Assembly: GCA_902825845.1 (NCBI GenBank) | Contig: CADECM010000027.1 | Span: forward strand, 2,311-36,433 | Source: an uncultured beta proteobacterium | GTDB taxonomy: Bacteria > Pseudomonadota > Gammaproteobacteria > Burkholderiales > SG8-41 | DNA length: 34,123 nt | Reading direction: 5' to 3' | In this document: one piece after another, positions 24,546-32,592 of the stretch | Layout: each line of letters begins with the position of its first letter | How positions within the stretch are numbered: position 1 is the stretch's first letter | Position numbers and translations under genes: made by a program | The notes under the pieces: model-generated | What the model was told of the DNA's origin: nothing | Database searches by the model: none | Seen by the model: the letters and a program-made list of their open reading frames with translations, nothing else

Positions 24546-25889
24546 ATGAAGGCGCTGATAATTGATGAGCACATCGCTGCCGCGGCCGCCGCGGAAGGTG
24601 TCGCCATGCACGCGCTGCTGCGAGAGCTTTATCCGCTCACACGAAGCATAACCGGGGCTGGATTGCGTGCAACGGTGATGCGGTTAGGCGCAGAAGTACC
24701 GCTCGATGTGACGGAAGTGCCTTCTGGCACGAAAGTCTTCGACTGGACAGTTCCAGATGAATGGTCGATCGACGAAGCGTTTATCGAGCACGAAAGTGGG
24801 CGCCGTTTCGCAGAGTTTCGGAAATTGAATTTGCACGTTGTCGGCTACAGCACGCCAATGGATACAACGATGACGCTGGATGCACTGCGTCCCCATTTGC
24901 ATTCATTGCCCGACCAGCCCGACTTTGTTCCTTTCGTTAACTCCTACTACAAGCCAGACTGGGGATTCTGCCTGACGCATCGCGAGTTGCAGTCATTGCC
25001 TCTGGGGAAATACCGTGTCGTCATTCGTTCGCGAATTTTCCCCGGCAGCTTGACACTTGCCGAGCATGTGCACCACGGATCCAGCACGGAAGAGATTCTG
25101 ATCTTCGCGCACGACTGTCATCCATCACTGGCTAACGATAACCTGTCGGGCCTCGTCGTGGCGACAAGACTGGCCGCATTTCTTTCACGGCGGGAAACGC
25201 GCTATACCTATCGTTTTTTGTTTGCGCCGGCCACTATCGGCTCAATTACCTGGCTGGCGACGAACGAGTTGACGCTCCCGAAGATTCGCCACGGCCTGGT
25301 GCTTTCTCTGCTTGGTGATGGCGGCGCCTTGCACTATAAGAAGTCGCGCGGCGGCAATCACGCAATTGATCGTGCTGCGTGGCATGTCTTGCGTAAAGAG
25401 TTTCCGGCTTCGCGCCTTTTGGACTTCTCGCCTTGGGGCTATGACGAGCGGCAGTTTTGCTCGCCCGGAATCAATTTGCCAATGGGTCGTTTGACGCGCA
25501 CGCCCAACGGCGAGTTCATCGAGTACCATACGTCTGGAGATAATGTCGACTTCGTGTTGCCGCAGACGCTCGGGCAATCCTGGCTGGCCTGTCTCAAAAT
25601 ATTTGAAGCCCTTGAAGCGGACACAAGTTACGTCAATCTCAGTCCAAAGGGGGAACCCCAGCTCGGCCGCCGCGGCCTGTATCGATCAACGGGTGGCTAC
25701 TACACAGATGTACCCGATCGGCAGATGGCGCTTTTCTGGATGCTCAATCAGTCCGATGGCTGCACGACATTGCTCGATATCGCGGAGAAAAGCGGACTCA
25801 GCGCCGGTATTCTGGCGCGTGCTGCGATTGATCTGCAAGCGTCGGGATTGTTGCAAGTGGCAACGGTCGAGAAAGCCCATCGCCCATAA
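24546..25889 (+). CDS. DUF4910 aminopeptidase-like protein with C-terminal winged helix
   Basis: A 447-residue DUF4910 protein. The core has an M28-type peptidase look, with zinc motif H189-D-C-H192-P and N197-D198-N199-L-S-G in the position of metal-binding residues. Then come FLFAPATIGSITWL, SLLGDGGALHYKKSRGG, DFSPWGYDERQFCSPGINLP and EYHTSGDNVDFV. Residues from about 380 form a small helical segment (MLNQSDGCTTLLDIAEKSGLSAG, then ARAAIDLQASGLLQ) like a winged helix. DUF4910 proteins often lie in polysaccharide gene clusters, but their reaction is unknown. RBS GGAGTG; 63 nt after the GT2 gene. It may cleave an amide or peptide-like bond on the glycan, which is inference. Confidence 0.88.
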   Translation: MKALIIDEHIAAAAAAEGVAMHALLRELYPLTRSITGAGLRATVMRLGAEVPLDVTEVPSGTKVFDWTVPDEWSIDEAFIEHESGRRFAEFRKLNLHVVGYSTPMDTTMTLDALRPHLHSLPDQPDFVPFVNSYYKPDWGFCLTHRELQSLPLGKYRVVIRSRIFPGSLTLAEHVHHGSSTEEILIFAHDCHPSLANDNLSGLVVATRLAAFLSRRETRYTYRFLFAPATIGSITWLATNELTLPKIRHGLVLSLLGDGGALHYKKSRGGNHAIDRAAWHVLRKEFPASRLLDFSPWGYDERQFCSPGINLPMGRLTRTPNGEFIEYHTSGDNVDFVLPQTLGQSWLACLKIFEALEADTSYVNLSPKGEPQLGRRGLYRSTGGYYTDVPDRQMALFWMLNQSDGCTTLLDIAEKSGLSAGILARAAIDLQASGLLQVATVEKAHRP

Positions 25890-25899
25890 CCGCTAAAAA

Positions 25900-25919
25900 C
25901 AGGCCTGGTATACGGCCTG
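25900..25919 (+). other. Short stem-loop after DUF4910 gene
   Basis: CAGGCC and GGCCTG (6 bp) enclose an 8-nt loop 11 nt beyond the stop. No T-run follows, so a terminator is doubtful. Confidence 0.2.
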
Positions 25920-26019
25920 ATGTTGCAACCAGCTCAAGGCAATGGTCGATTGGGCGCGGAGTTTTTCCTGGTGACGGGCTTTTGCAATCACCTGAAGACT
26001 GAACATCGAATCGAAGCTA

Positions 26020-26067
26020 TTTGGGTTGCCGTTGGCGCAATGATTCATTGCGCCAACGCAACCCAAA
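26020..26067. other. Very stable 23-bp hairpin
   Basis: Left arm TTTGGGTTGC (26020-26029) and GTTGGCGCAATGA (26031-26043), right arm TCATTGCGCCAAC (26045-26057) and GCAACCCAAA (26058-26067). All 23 base pairs match; C26030 is a single bulge and T26044 the centre. It lies 53 nt before the start of the twin-domain gene. It is not followed by a T-run on either strand, so it is not a standard terminator. It could be an RNA stability or leader element, or a mobile-element end. Confidence 0.75.
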
Positions 26068-26082
26068 ACAACAGCGACGTCC

Positions 26083-26107
26083 GCTGATTCAGCATTCTAA
26101 AATCAGC
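26083..26107 (+). other. Second leader stem-loop before twin-domain gene
   Basis: GCTGATT (26083-26089) pairs with AATCAGC (26101-26107) around an 11-nt loop. It ends just before the ribosome site AAGGAG (26111-26116), so folding could influence access to it. Symmetry is seen; function is inferred. Confidence 0.35.
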
Positions 26108-26120
26108 AACAAGGAGTTCT

Positions 26121-27182
26121 ATGGCAATGAACGCCAACGCGATGTCGATTCCCGCCAAACTCGGATTGCGCGCGGGAGACTGGGTTATCGTCCGCTCCAG
26201 GGAGGAGATCCTTTCTACACTGGATGAACGGGCTTGCCTTGACAACCTACCGCTACAACCTGAAATGCTGGCGTTCTGCGGTCGGCGCATGCAGGTCGCC
26301 AAAGTCGCGCACAAAACCTGCGACAACATCAAGAAGACGGGCGGGCGCAGCATGGACAACGCCGTGCATCTGGAGGGAGGGCGCTGCGATGGCGCCAGTC
26401 ATGGCGGATGCCAGGCCGACTGCGTGTTTTTCTGGAAGGAGTCATGGCTGCGGCGGCCAGATGATCTCCCTGCGGATGTCGGCGGCAGCGGTTCCTGCAC
26501 GGAATCAACCGTAATGAACACAGTACGGGTTCCCGCGGACGAAAACAGCAATGATCCGGTCTGGGTGTGCCAGCTCACGAAGCTGTACGACGCCACGAAA
26601 TTGCTGCACTGGTGGGATGCACGCCAGTACCTGCGCGACGTTACCAGTGGAAATCACAAAGCGGGATACATAGCCAAACTGCTCGTTTTCTCCTGGTATC
26701 GCAATCTCGTTAACCTGGGTTACGGCTATCGATATCTCACTGGATTATTCAACTGGTTTCAGAAATTGCGCGGCGGCAAACCATATCCCGTGGGCGCAGG
26801 CAGCATTCCTGACGGCAAGTCGACGCCTACCGAGATTCTTGATCTGCAACCTGGCGAATGGATCGAAGTCAAGTCGCAGGATGAGATTCTCGCGACAATT
26901 ACACGCAGTGGCTTCAATCGCGGCATGCGCTACGATATGGAGATGGCGAAGTACAGTGGCGAGCGCTACCAGGTGCAGATGCGCGTTGACCGTCTGATCA
27001 ATGAGGTCACCGGGAAAATGATGACTATGAAAAGTCCTTGTATTCAACTCGATAAAGTCTACTGTCGCGCTGAATGCACGTCACATCGGATCGGCTGCCC
27101 GAGAGCCTCCAATACCTATTGGCGCGAAATATGGCTGCGGCGAATCAGTACGGCTGAGCCAACTCGGCCGCCATCGCACTGA
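26121..27182 (+). CDS. Internally duplicated Cys-rich hypothetical protein
   Basis: A 353-residue protein with two copies of a roughly 100-residue unit, at residues 16-112 and 242-341. Both contain G-[DE]-W-x-x-V-[RK]-S-x-x-E-I-L-x-T, then P/M-EM...G-x-R-x-Q-V, a Cys/His-containing stretch and a W-x-E-x-W-L-R-R end. C89, H94, C97 and C101 in copy 1 and C315, C319, H322 and C326 in copy 2 look like a metal or disulfide site. Between them, residues 181-212 are hydrophobic and aromatic (LLVFSWYRNLV, YLTGLFNWF), possibly membrane-associated. There is no signal peptide. RBS AAGGAG is strong. I do not recognise a named function. I recall related proteins in glycan and natural-product clusters, from memory only. 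Confidence 0.8.
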   Translation: MAMNANAMSIPAKLGLRAGDWVIVRSREEILSTLDERACLDNLPLQPEMLAFCGRRMQVAKVAHKTCDNIKKTGGRSMDNAVHLEGGRCDGASHGGCQADCVFFWKESWLRRPDDLPADVGGSGSCTESTVMNTVRVPADENSNDPVWVCQLTKLYDATKLLHWWDARQYLRDVTSGNHKAGYIAKLLVFSWYRNLVNLGYGYRYLTGLFNWFQKLRGGKPYPVGAGSIPDGKSTPTEILDLQPGEWIEVKSQDEILATITRSGFNRGMRYDMEMAKYSGERYQVQMRVDRLINEVTGKMMTMKSPCIQLDKVYCRAECTSHRIGCPRASNTYWREIWLRRISTAEPTRPPSH

Positions 27183-27354
27183 GTGTTGCTGCTCGAAGAG
27201 AATTTTCAAGCAAAATCAGATATTTACCCGGGGCGCTCGCTTTAGAACCAGAACAATGCGAAGTAATGATTTTTTCCTCCAACCATTGGAGGCGTGCGCC
27301 GCAGTCTGCGTAATTGCGTTGCGGGTAGGGCCAGAAGTGGCGAGGAGAAATGGC

Positions 27355-28446
27355 ATGATCAAGCAATTTCACTGGACGGGCTGGATAATCCTGGCGCTGT
27401 TCCTTGAAGGATGCTATGTCCAGCCTGCGCCGCCGACAGCACCCGTGATTTCGCTTGCGGTCGCTCCAGGGAACGTTGAATCGGGCCAATCTGCCAGCAT
27501 AAAATGGACAGCAACGGGTGCGGCGTCCTGCGTTGCCGCCGGCGCATGGTCGGGATCGCAAAATCCCGAAGGCACGGCGAGGACGCCGCCGCTACACCTC
27601 GCGACCAATATCATATCGCTTCGCTGTGAAGGTCCCGGCGGTGTCAGCCGTAGCGCCAAAGTCGTAAAGGTGGATGGCGGCATGCAACGGGGTCTGGACT
27701 TTCCTGGTGTGGTGGCCGCGGGGGGCACGATACGTTTTCGATTCACCGACCCCCTCGACATTTACCCCGCAACGTATATTTGGCGCGTCAAATTGCGCTC
27801 ACAACCGCACTATTACACGGCCTTTTTCTGGGGCAATGACGGCGAGTTTCAGTGGGACAGCACCGGCTATCTGAAATGGAAGAAGCCAACATCAAACACT
27901 TATTATGGCGCGCACCCGTATCCCTCCCCCTCGCCCAATTATGTACGCAGGTTCAAAGGCGTGGTAGGACCGCGCTTTTGGGAAATCGCGGTCGACGGTC
28001 TTGATATTCTGAGCAAGACCGAGGTCGAATACGATCGCTGGCACACGCAGGCACTGCGGGTGTGGGCCGATCGCGCTGGCAAACACCACGAGTTTTACTG
28101 GGATTTGCCCGATACGACGCGCTTGGTCAAATACACCGTCAACAGCGATTACGGCAATAAATCACCACCCAAGCCCGCGCTGACTTGGGGAGACGCACCT
28201 TGGGCACCCGGGGAAGAAGTCATGTATGGGGTGATTCGAGGCATCCAGATCTATGCAATATCGTTGCCGCTCGACGCCGTAGTCTCCGAGTCTTCGATGC
28301 CGCTGGCGACGCCAGAAGGCCGGGCCGCTGTTTGGTATATCAATCTTGACCCCACGCCGACAGACCTGACGGATCATTCCGGCAATGGCAAGAACCCGAC
28401 ATGGGTGGGACCCCTGCGACCTGCACTTTGGGAGGTGCAGAAATGA
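27355..28446 (+). CDS. Lipoprotein with Ig-like domain
   Basis: A 363-residue predicted lipoprotein. The start at ATG 27355 follows GAGGAG (27342-27347). The N-terminus has a hydrophobic core ending L17-E18-G19-C20, an atypical lipobox with Glu at -2. Residues about 27-107 form a bacterial Ig-like repeat (ISLAVAPGNVESGQSASIKW...ATGAASC). After this comes a beta-rich region (VVAAGGTIRFRFTDPLDIYPATYIW, WRVKLRSQPHYYTAFFWGND) that resembles concanavalin-like carbohydrate-binding or lyase folds. No catalytic residues can be named. It probably sits on the outer membrane or in the periplasm and touches polysaccharide. It lies 172 nt after the twin-domain gene and ends the glycan cluster. Confidence 0.75.
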   Translation: MIKQFHWTGWIILALFLEGCYVQPAPPTAPVISLAVAPGNVESGQSASIKWTATGAASCVAAGAWSGSQNPEGTARTPPLHLATNIISLRCEGPGGVSRSAKVVKVDGGMQRGLDFPGVVAAGGTIRFRFTDPLDIYPATYIWRVKLRSQPHYYTAFFWGNDGEFQWDSTGYLKWKKPTSNTYYGAHPYPSPSPNYVRRFKGVVGPRFWEIAVDGLDILSKTEVEYDRWHTQALRVWADRAGKHHEFYWDLPDTTRLVKYTVNSDYGNKSPPKPALTWGDAPWAPGEEVMYGVIRGIQIYAISLPLDAVVSESSMPLATPEGRAAVWYINLDPTPTDLTDHSGNGKNPTWVGPLRPALWEVQK

Positions 28447-28612
28447 GCCCCGTCGGGCGCGACCCGATTACCGCTACGCATCGGGGCGCTTCGATATCGG
28501 GAAGGCACTTGCAGGCCGCGTATTGTGCCACCTTGAGATACCGCTTGGCTGCTCAAGCGTTCCGGGGTGGCGTACAGGTCGTCGAGTGATCAGACTTACA
28601 CCGTGCACGATG

Positions 28613-29161
28613 CTACAGCGTTGAGCTGCGTCCCGGGTCCATCTCCGGCTTCAATGCGGCTTGCGCCATGTTGATCGCGGTGTAGTAACTGCAGGTAAGT
28701 ACCAGATCGACCACGCCACGTGTGCCCAGCAGCTTCTCAGCAGCTGCAAACGTATCGTCGGCCAACTGCTTGTCGCGCAACAGTTGATGCACAAACCGCG
28801 CGATCAGTTGTTCGTCCGCGGTCAGCGAATTCAGCGGTTTGCCAGTGCGAATCGCTTCGATCGATGCAGCGCTGACGCCCACCTTGGCGGCCAGCGCGGC
28901 GTGCGCGGTCCACTCGATGTCGCTGTTCCATTCGCGCGCGACGACGATGATCGCGAACTCTTTCAGGTTTTCCGGTATGGCGCTTCTGAAGCGCAGTTCC
29001 GCGCCCATTGAGGTGAGATAGCCAGCGGCCTGGGGACTGTTCAGCAACGCGCGGAACTGCAGCCCTACCTTGTCCGCGTTGCGGTCGCGGCGTATGCGAT
29101 CGTATATTTCTTGTCCTTCTGCATCCAGTTCCGGGCGATCTACATAGGGTACGCGTGCCAT
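28613..29161 (-). CDS. Carboxymuconolactone decarboxylase family protein
   Basis: A 182-residue CMD/AhpD-family protein. The start at 29161 is chosen for GAGAGG before it; an in-frame start at 29329 would add unlike residues. The core has RALLNSPQAAGYLTSMGAELRF, then KEFAIIVVAREWNSDIEWTAHAALAAKVGVS, and GTRGVVDLVLTCSYYTAINMA. AhpD-type peroxidases need a CxxC pair, which is absent here, so this is more likely the decarboxylase or a related non-redox branch acting in aromatic catabolism. The substrate is unknown. It is divergent from the ThDP enzyme gene, and a TATAAT lies 26 nt before it. Confidence 0.85.
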   Translation of the reverse strand: MARVPYVDRPELDAEGQEIYDRIRRDRNADKVGLQFRALLNSPQAAGYLTSMGAELRFRSAIPENLKEFAIIVVAREWNSDIEWTAHAALAAKVGVSAASIEAIRTGKPLNSLTADEQLIARFVHQLLRDKQLADDTFAAAEKLLGTRGVVDLVLTCSYYTAINMAQAALKPEMDPGRSSTL

Positions 29162-29491
29162 GGGCCTCTCCTCTAAAGTGTCGGCCATTATAGGGTGGCC
29201 TGCGCGCTCCGGGGCGTGTGGCGCGGCGCCATCAGTCGACACGATGGCAAATTGCGCGGCTGCCGGGAAGAAATTCATACCAAACAAAGACTTGGGTCGC
29301 AGGCTGACTGGCGCACTGGTGCAGCGCATCAGGGCCGCATGCCGCGCGGCGGGAGACTCGCCGGGCGATTTTGTGCGAGACCCTTTTTGCGCTGGCTGAA
29401 TGGGGCCAGCTCTTTTAAACTGCCGTCACCACCGGCCCGCAGGGTGTCAGTTGTGTAAGGGCGAGGCCTCAACTTCCCATGGAGAGTTCTC
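29162..29491. other. 330-nt divergent intergenic region
   Basis: It separates the leftward CMD gene from the rightward ThDP enzyme gene and should hold promoters for both. On the minus strand TATAAT is perfect at 29187-29192. On the plus side an AT stretch (TTTTAAACT near 29413) is the only promoter-like sign. No palindrome or gene was found; GC-rich ORFs are shadows. Confidence 0.5.
29187..29192 (-). promoter_or_regulatory. Perfect -10 box for CMD gene
   Basis: TATAAT on the minus strand, 25 nt before the ATG at 29161, leaves a short leader with the GAGAGG ribosome site. No -35 element is evident 16-18 nt upstream, as for the boxes at 3116 and 9134. Confidence 0.45.
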
Positions 29492-31147
29492 ATGAAAGTG
29501 AAAGCGGCGAACGGACTGGCACGTATTCTGAAGGCGGAGGGTGTGCCCTGGGTGAGTTGTTTCCCCACCAATCACGTGAACAACGCGCTTGGTGAGGAAG
29601 GGGTGCCAATTCTGATGATGGGCGAAGAGCGATTCGCAGTGGCGGTGGCAGACGCCTATTCGCGCGCTTCCTGCGGCAAGAAGATCGGTGTGTGTACGGT
29701 GATGGCCAACCTCAATGCCGCCGGTATTCAAATGGCTTACGGCGCCATTGCGCAGGCATGGGAGGATTCGTCGCCGCTACTGGTAATCACCGAAGGCGTG
29801 AGCGTCGGCGCCAGCCGCCACACCCACTACAACATGGCCGACGCATTGCGGCCCATTTGTAAATGGGTTGGGACCATCGACAAGGCGGAGCTGGTGCCCG
29901 ATTACATGCGCCGCGCGTTTACGCATTTGCGGTCCGGACGCCCGGGACCGGTGCTGATCATCCTGCCGCGCGACTTGGGCGAATACGACGACGAGCAGTT
30001 TCCCTACACGCCGGTAAAAGGCTGGCGCAGCGCGCCGGATCCGGATGATGTGTCGGCCGCGGTTAAGGCTTTGCTGTCGGCCAAGGATCCCTTGATCTAC
30101 GCTGGCGAAGGGGTTTACTACGGCAACGCCACCGCCGAGCTGCTGCAATTTGCCGAGCTGGCGCAAGTGCCGGTGCTCACCACGTTGAAGGGCAAAGGCG
30201 CCTTTCCGGAAAATCATCCGTTGTCGGTGGGCGTGCGCGGCTCACACGCGGCACATTTTCTGAATAACTGCGACGTACTGTTCTCGATTGGTTCAAGCTT
30301 GTTTCCGAATCGCTTCAGCCACGCCGTGCCGGATGCCACGAAAAAGACCATCGTTCAATGCACGGTGGATATGCTCGATATCAATCGCAGTTTCAACACC
30401 AGCCACGCCGTGATCGGTGACGCCCAGTTGACGCTGCGCGCGCTGATTGGCGAATACACCAAACAGGCGGGCGGTGCGCGCAAGAACCCGGCAGTGGTGG
30501 AACAGGTGCGTGCACAGAAGCAGGCGTTTCTGGCGAAATTCAAGCCCTTTATGGAATCCAGCGATAAACCGATCAACCCCTATCGCGTGATCGGCGACTT
30601 GATGAAGGTGCTGGATCCCAGAAAGTCCTTTGTCACAGCGGATTCGGGTAACACACGTGATCAGTTGAGCACGGTCTACGAAGCGCAGATTCCACGCGGC
30701 CATCTCGGTTGGGGCAACGTATCGACACTGGGCTTCAGCCTCGCGGGCGCGCTGGGCGCGAAGCTGGCGTTTCCGGACCGGCAGTGTGTCGCCATCACGG
30801 GCGACGCCGGCATGTGCTACATGGTGGGCGATTTCGAGGCCACCGCCCGCCATAAACTGGGGATTACGGTGATCCACATCAATAACGGGGGCTTCTCAGG
30901 CTACGGTCCCGGTTTCTGGGGCAAGGGACACGATCCTTATACGTGGAAGGTGTCTGATTCTGAAACCATCTGCACCGCAAATATGGCAAAGGCGCTTGGC
31001 ATGCATGCCGAGCGCGTCACCGAGCCCGTGGAGATCGTTCCCGCACTCAAGCGCGCACTCGACGCCAATGGCAAAGGCCAGCCTGCATTGCTGGAATTCA
31101 TCTGCACCCATCATCCGGTTCACGGTGGTTGGGTGGGGAGAGAATAG
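29492..31147 (+). CDS. ThDP-dependent enzyme (acetolactate synthase-like)
   Basis: A 551-residue thiamine-diphosphate enzyme with the usual three domains: N-terminal PYR domain (residues 1 to about 165), central domain (190-320, starting KDPLIYAGEGVYYGNA) and C-terminal PP domain. The catalytic Glu is in MMGEERFAVAVAD (E45/E46). The ThDP/Mg motif is G437-D438-A-G ... N464-N465-G with 25 residues between, as expected. The glycine before the Asp is present, but Ala replaces the second Gly. Length matches acetolactate synthase, sulfoacetaldehyde acetyltransferase and benzoylformate decarboxylase groups; a decarboxylase or C-C lyase acting on a 2-keto acid is plausible. RBS GGAGAG. Likely the central enzyme of the neighbouring catabolic set. 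Confidence 0.9.
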   Translation: MKVKAANGLARILKAEGVPWVSCFPTNHVNNALGEEGVPILMMGEERFAVAVADAYSRASCGKKIGVCTVMANLNAAGIQMAYGAIAQAWEDSSPLLVITEGVSVGASRHTHYNMADALRPICKWVGTIDKAELVPDYMRRAFTHLRSGRPGPVLIILPRDLGEYDDEQFPYTPVKGWRSAPDPDDVSAAVKALLSAKDPLIYAGEGVYYGNATAELLQFAELAQVPVLTTLKGKGAFPENHPLSVGVRGSHAAHFLNNCDVLFSIGSSLFPNRFSHAVPDATKKTIVQCTVDMLDINRSFNTSHAVIGDAQLTLRALIGEYTKQAGGARKNPAVVEQVRAQKQAFLAKFKPFMESSDKPINPYRVIGDLMKVLDPRKSFVTADSGNTRDQLSTVYEAQIPRGHLGWGNVSTLGFSLAGALGAKLAFPDRQCVAITGDAGMCYMVGDFEATARHKLGITVIHINNGGFSGYGPGFWGKGHDPYTWKVSDSETICTANMAKALGMHAERVTEPVEIVPALKRALDANGKGQPALLEFICTHHPVHGGWVGRE

Positions 31148-31150
31148 TCG

Positions 31151-31169
31151 TTTAAAAACAAATACTTAT
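31151..31169 (+). repeat. AT-rich gene-end motif, copy D
   Basis: TTTAAAAACAAATACTTAT on the plus strand, 14 of 19 matching TTTAAAATCAATAGGTTAT. It starts 3 nt after the ThDP gene stop (31147), same orientation, and lies 89 nt before the amidohydrolase start. Confidence 0.5.
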
Positions 31170-31258
31170 AATTGACCACGCAAAAGACCGGGTTTCCAGA
31201 CGGCGTGGCGCAAGCTGATCGGCACAGTGCAATTAAACGTCATCTCAAGGAGATCAAC

Positions 31259-32494
31259 ATGGCACGCGAAGGCTTTCTGATTCTGGACAGTGATCTGCAT
31301 ATGATGGAACCCGGCGATCTTTGGGAGAACTATCTCGAAGGGCCGCACAAAGCAAATCCGCCGCGTTTTTTCGGCGCACAACAACAGAAACTGGATAAAA
31401 GCGCGGCGGACAAGGGCGACGCCGATCGAATCCGCGGCATGGAAGTGCAGGGTTTGGCGATTCCGTCGTTCGCCAAGTCGCAGGGCGCCACCGCTTCCAG
31501 CCGCGAACTGCGGCGTAGAAGCCGCGCCAGGCACCCGCACTTCAATGTAGCGCGGTCGCGTGGCTTCGATGCACCGTCTACCCTGACGGCAATGGATATT
31601 GAAGGAATCGATGTCGCAGTGATGTACGGCACGCGCGGGCGGCAGATTCTGTGTCACGACAACCTGTCGCCCGATTACGCCGCGGCCCTGGCGCGGGCCT
31701 ACAACAACTGGGCCTACGATTATTGCAAGACCGATCCACAGCGCTTGAAGTTCGCGGCGCAGATCGCGATGCACGATGTCGGTTTGGCGGTCGAGGAAAC
31801 GCGGCGCTGCGTGAAGGAGTTGGGTGCAGTAGCGGTGATCGGAACGCCAAACCCTGTCAACGGTCAGCACCTGCACGACGACGCCTGCGAGCCGTTATGG
31901 AACGCGCTCGAAGAATTAAACGTGCCAATAGGTTTCCATCCCACCGGCAACAGCTCCCTCAAGGATGACGCTGGACAACGCTATGTGGGCCACGCGAACT
32001 TTCACCCCATCGCTCATGCCATTCGTAATCCGGTCGAGCTGATGGGCGCTGTCGCCAGCATGACCACCGGCGGCATTCTCGAGAAGCATCCCAAGCTGCG
32101 TTGCGCCTTCCTCGAAGGAACTGCGGGCTGGCTGCATTGGTGGCTGTGGCGTCTGGATGACCACTGGGAAAAATTCGGGCCCGGCTGCGAGCGCCAGCTG
32201 AGCATGCTGCCCGGCGAATACTTCAAACGCAGTTGCTACATCGCGCTCGACGTTGACGAAGAACCGGCAGTGGACGTGGTCAACAAAATGGGTGCGGAGT
32301 ATTTTGTGGTGTCGAGCGACTACCCGCATTCCGACGGCGCGTTCCCGGAAGCCGTGCAGCAATTCCTCGGGTTGCCGTTTAGTGCCGACCAGCGGCGCAA
32401 AATACTTTGGGATAATTGTGCGCGGCTCTACGGCATCCCCACGCCTGCCGCCGCGCTGACGCGTGAGCTGGCAAAACTGGCGCCTACGGGATAG
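31259..32494 (+). CDS. Amidohydrolase family protein (amidohydrolase 2)
   Basis: A 411-residue metal-dependent TIM-barrel hydrolase/decarboxylase. Metal residues follow the family: D12-x-H14 (SDLHMMEP), the His of GFHPTG near residue 222, and the Asp in VVSSDYPHSDG near residue 355; FLEGTAGW may supply another acidic ligand. The group includes 2-amino-3-carboxymuconate-semialdehyde decarboxylase, gamma-resorcylate and other aromatic acid decarboxylases. The chosen start has AAGGAG (31247-31252) 7 nt before it. It follows the ThDP gene by 111 nt in the same direction. The role, probably decarboxylation or hydrolysis of an aromatic or heterocyclic acid, is inferred. Confidence 0.88.
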   Translation: MAREGFLILDSDLHMMEPGDLWENYLEGPHKANPPRFFGAQQQKLDKSAADKGDADRIRGMEVQGLAIPSFAKSQGATASSRELRRRSRARHPHFNVARSRGFDAPSTLTAMDIEGIDVAVMYGTRGRQILCHDNLSPDYAAALARAYNNWAYDYCKTDPQRLKFAAQIAMHDVGLAVEETRRCVKELGAVAVIGTPNPVNGQHLHDDACEPLWNALEELNVPIGFHPTGNSSLKDDAGQRYVGHANFHPIAHAIRNPVELMGAVASMTTGGILEKHPKLRCAFLEGTAGWLHWWLWRLDDHWEKFGPGCERQLSMLPGEYFKRSCYIALDVDEEPAVDVVNKMGAEYFVVSSDYPHSDGAFPEAVQQFLGLPFSADQRRKILWDNCARLYGIPTPAAALTRELAKLAPTG

Positions 32495-32526
32495 TCTGAC
32501 GATAATTTGCCTGACGGCGTACCTGC

Positions 32527-32554
32527 CAAAACGGCTGCCTGTGCAGCCGTTTTG
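32527..32554. terminator. Intrinsic terminator between amidohydrolase and ECH-fold gene
   Basis: CAAAACGGCTGC (32527-32538) pairs exactly with GCAGCCGTTTTG (32543-32554) around a CTGT loop, 12 bp with T4 in the right arm and A4 in the left. It can act in both directions. The next gene must then have its own promoter. Confidence 0.85.
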
Positions 32555-32592
32555 CGTGTTACGCTTGTGCCACTTTGAGCGGAGAAAACAAC

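Noticed and set aside
28443..28589. Short ORF overlapping the lipoprotein stop (ATGA)
   Set aside because: Attractive coupling, but 48 codons with no family and Arg/Ala-rich sequence; not enough support.
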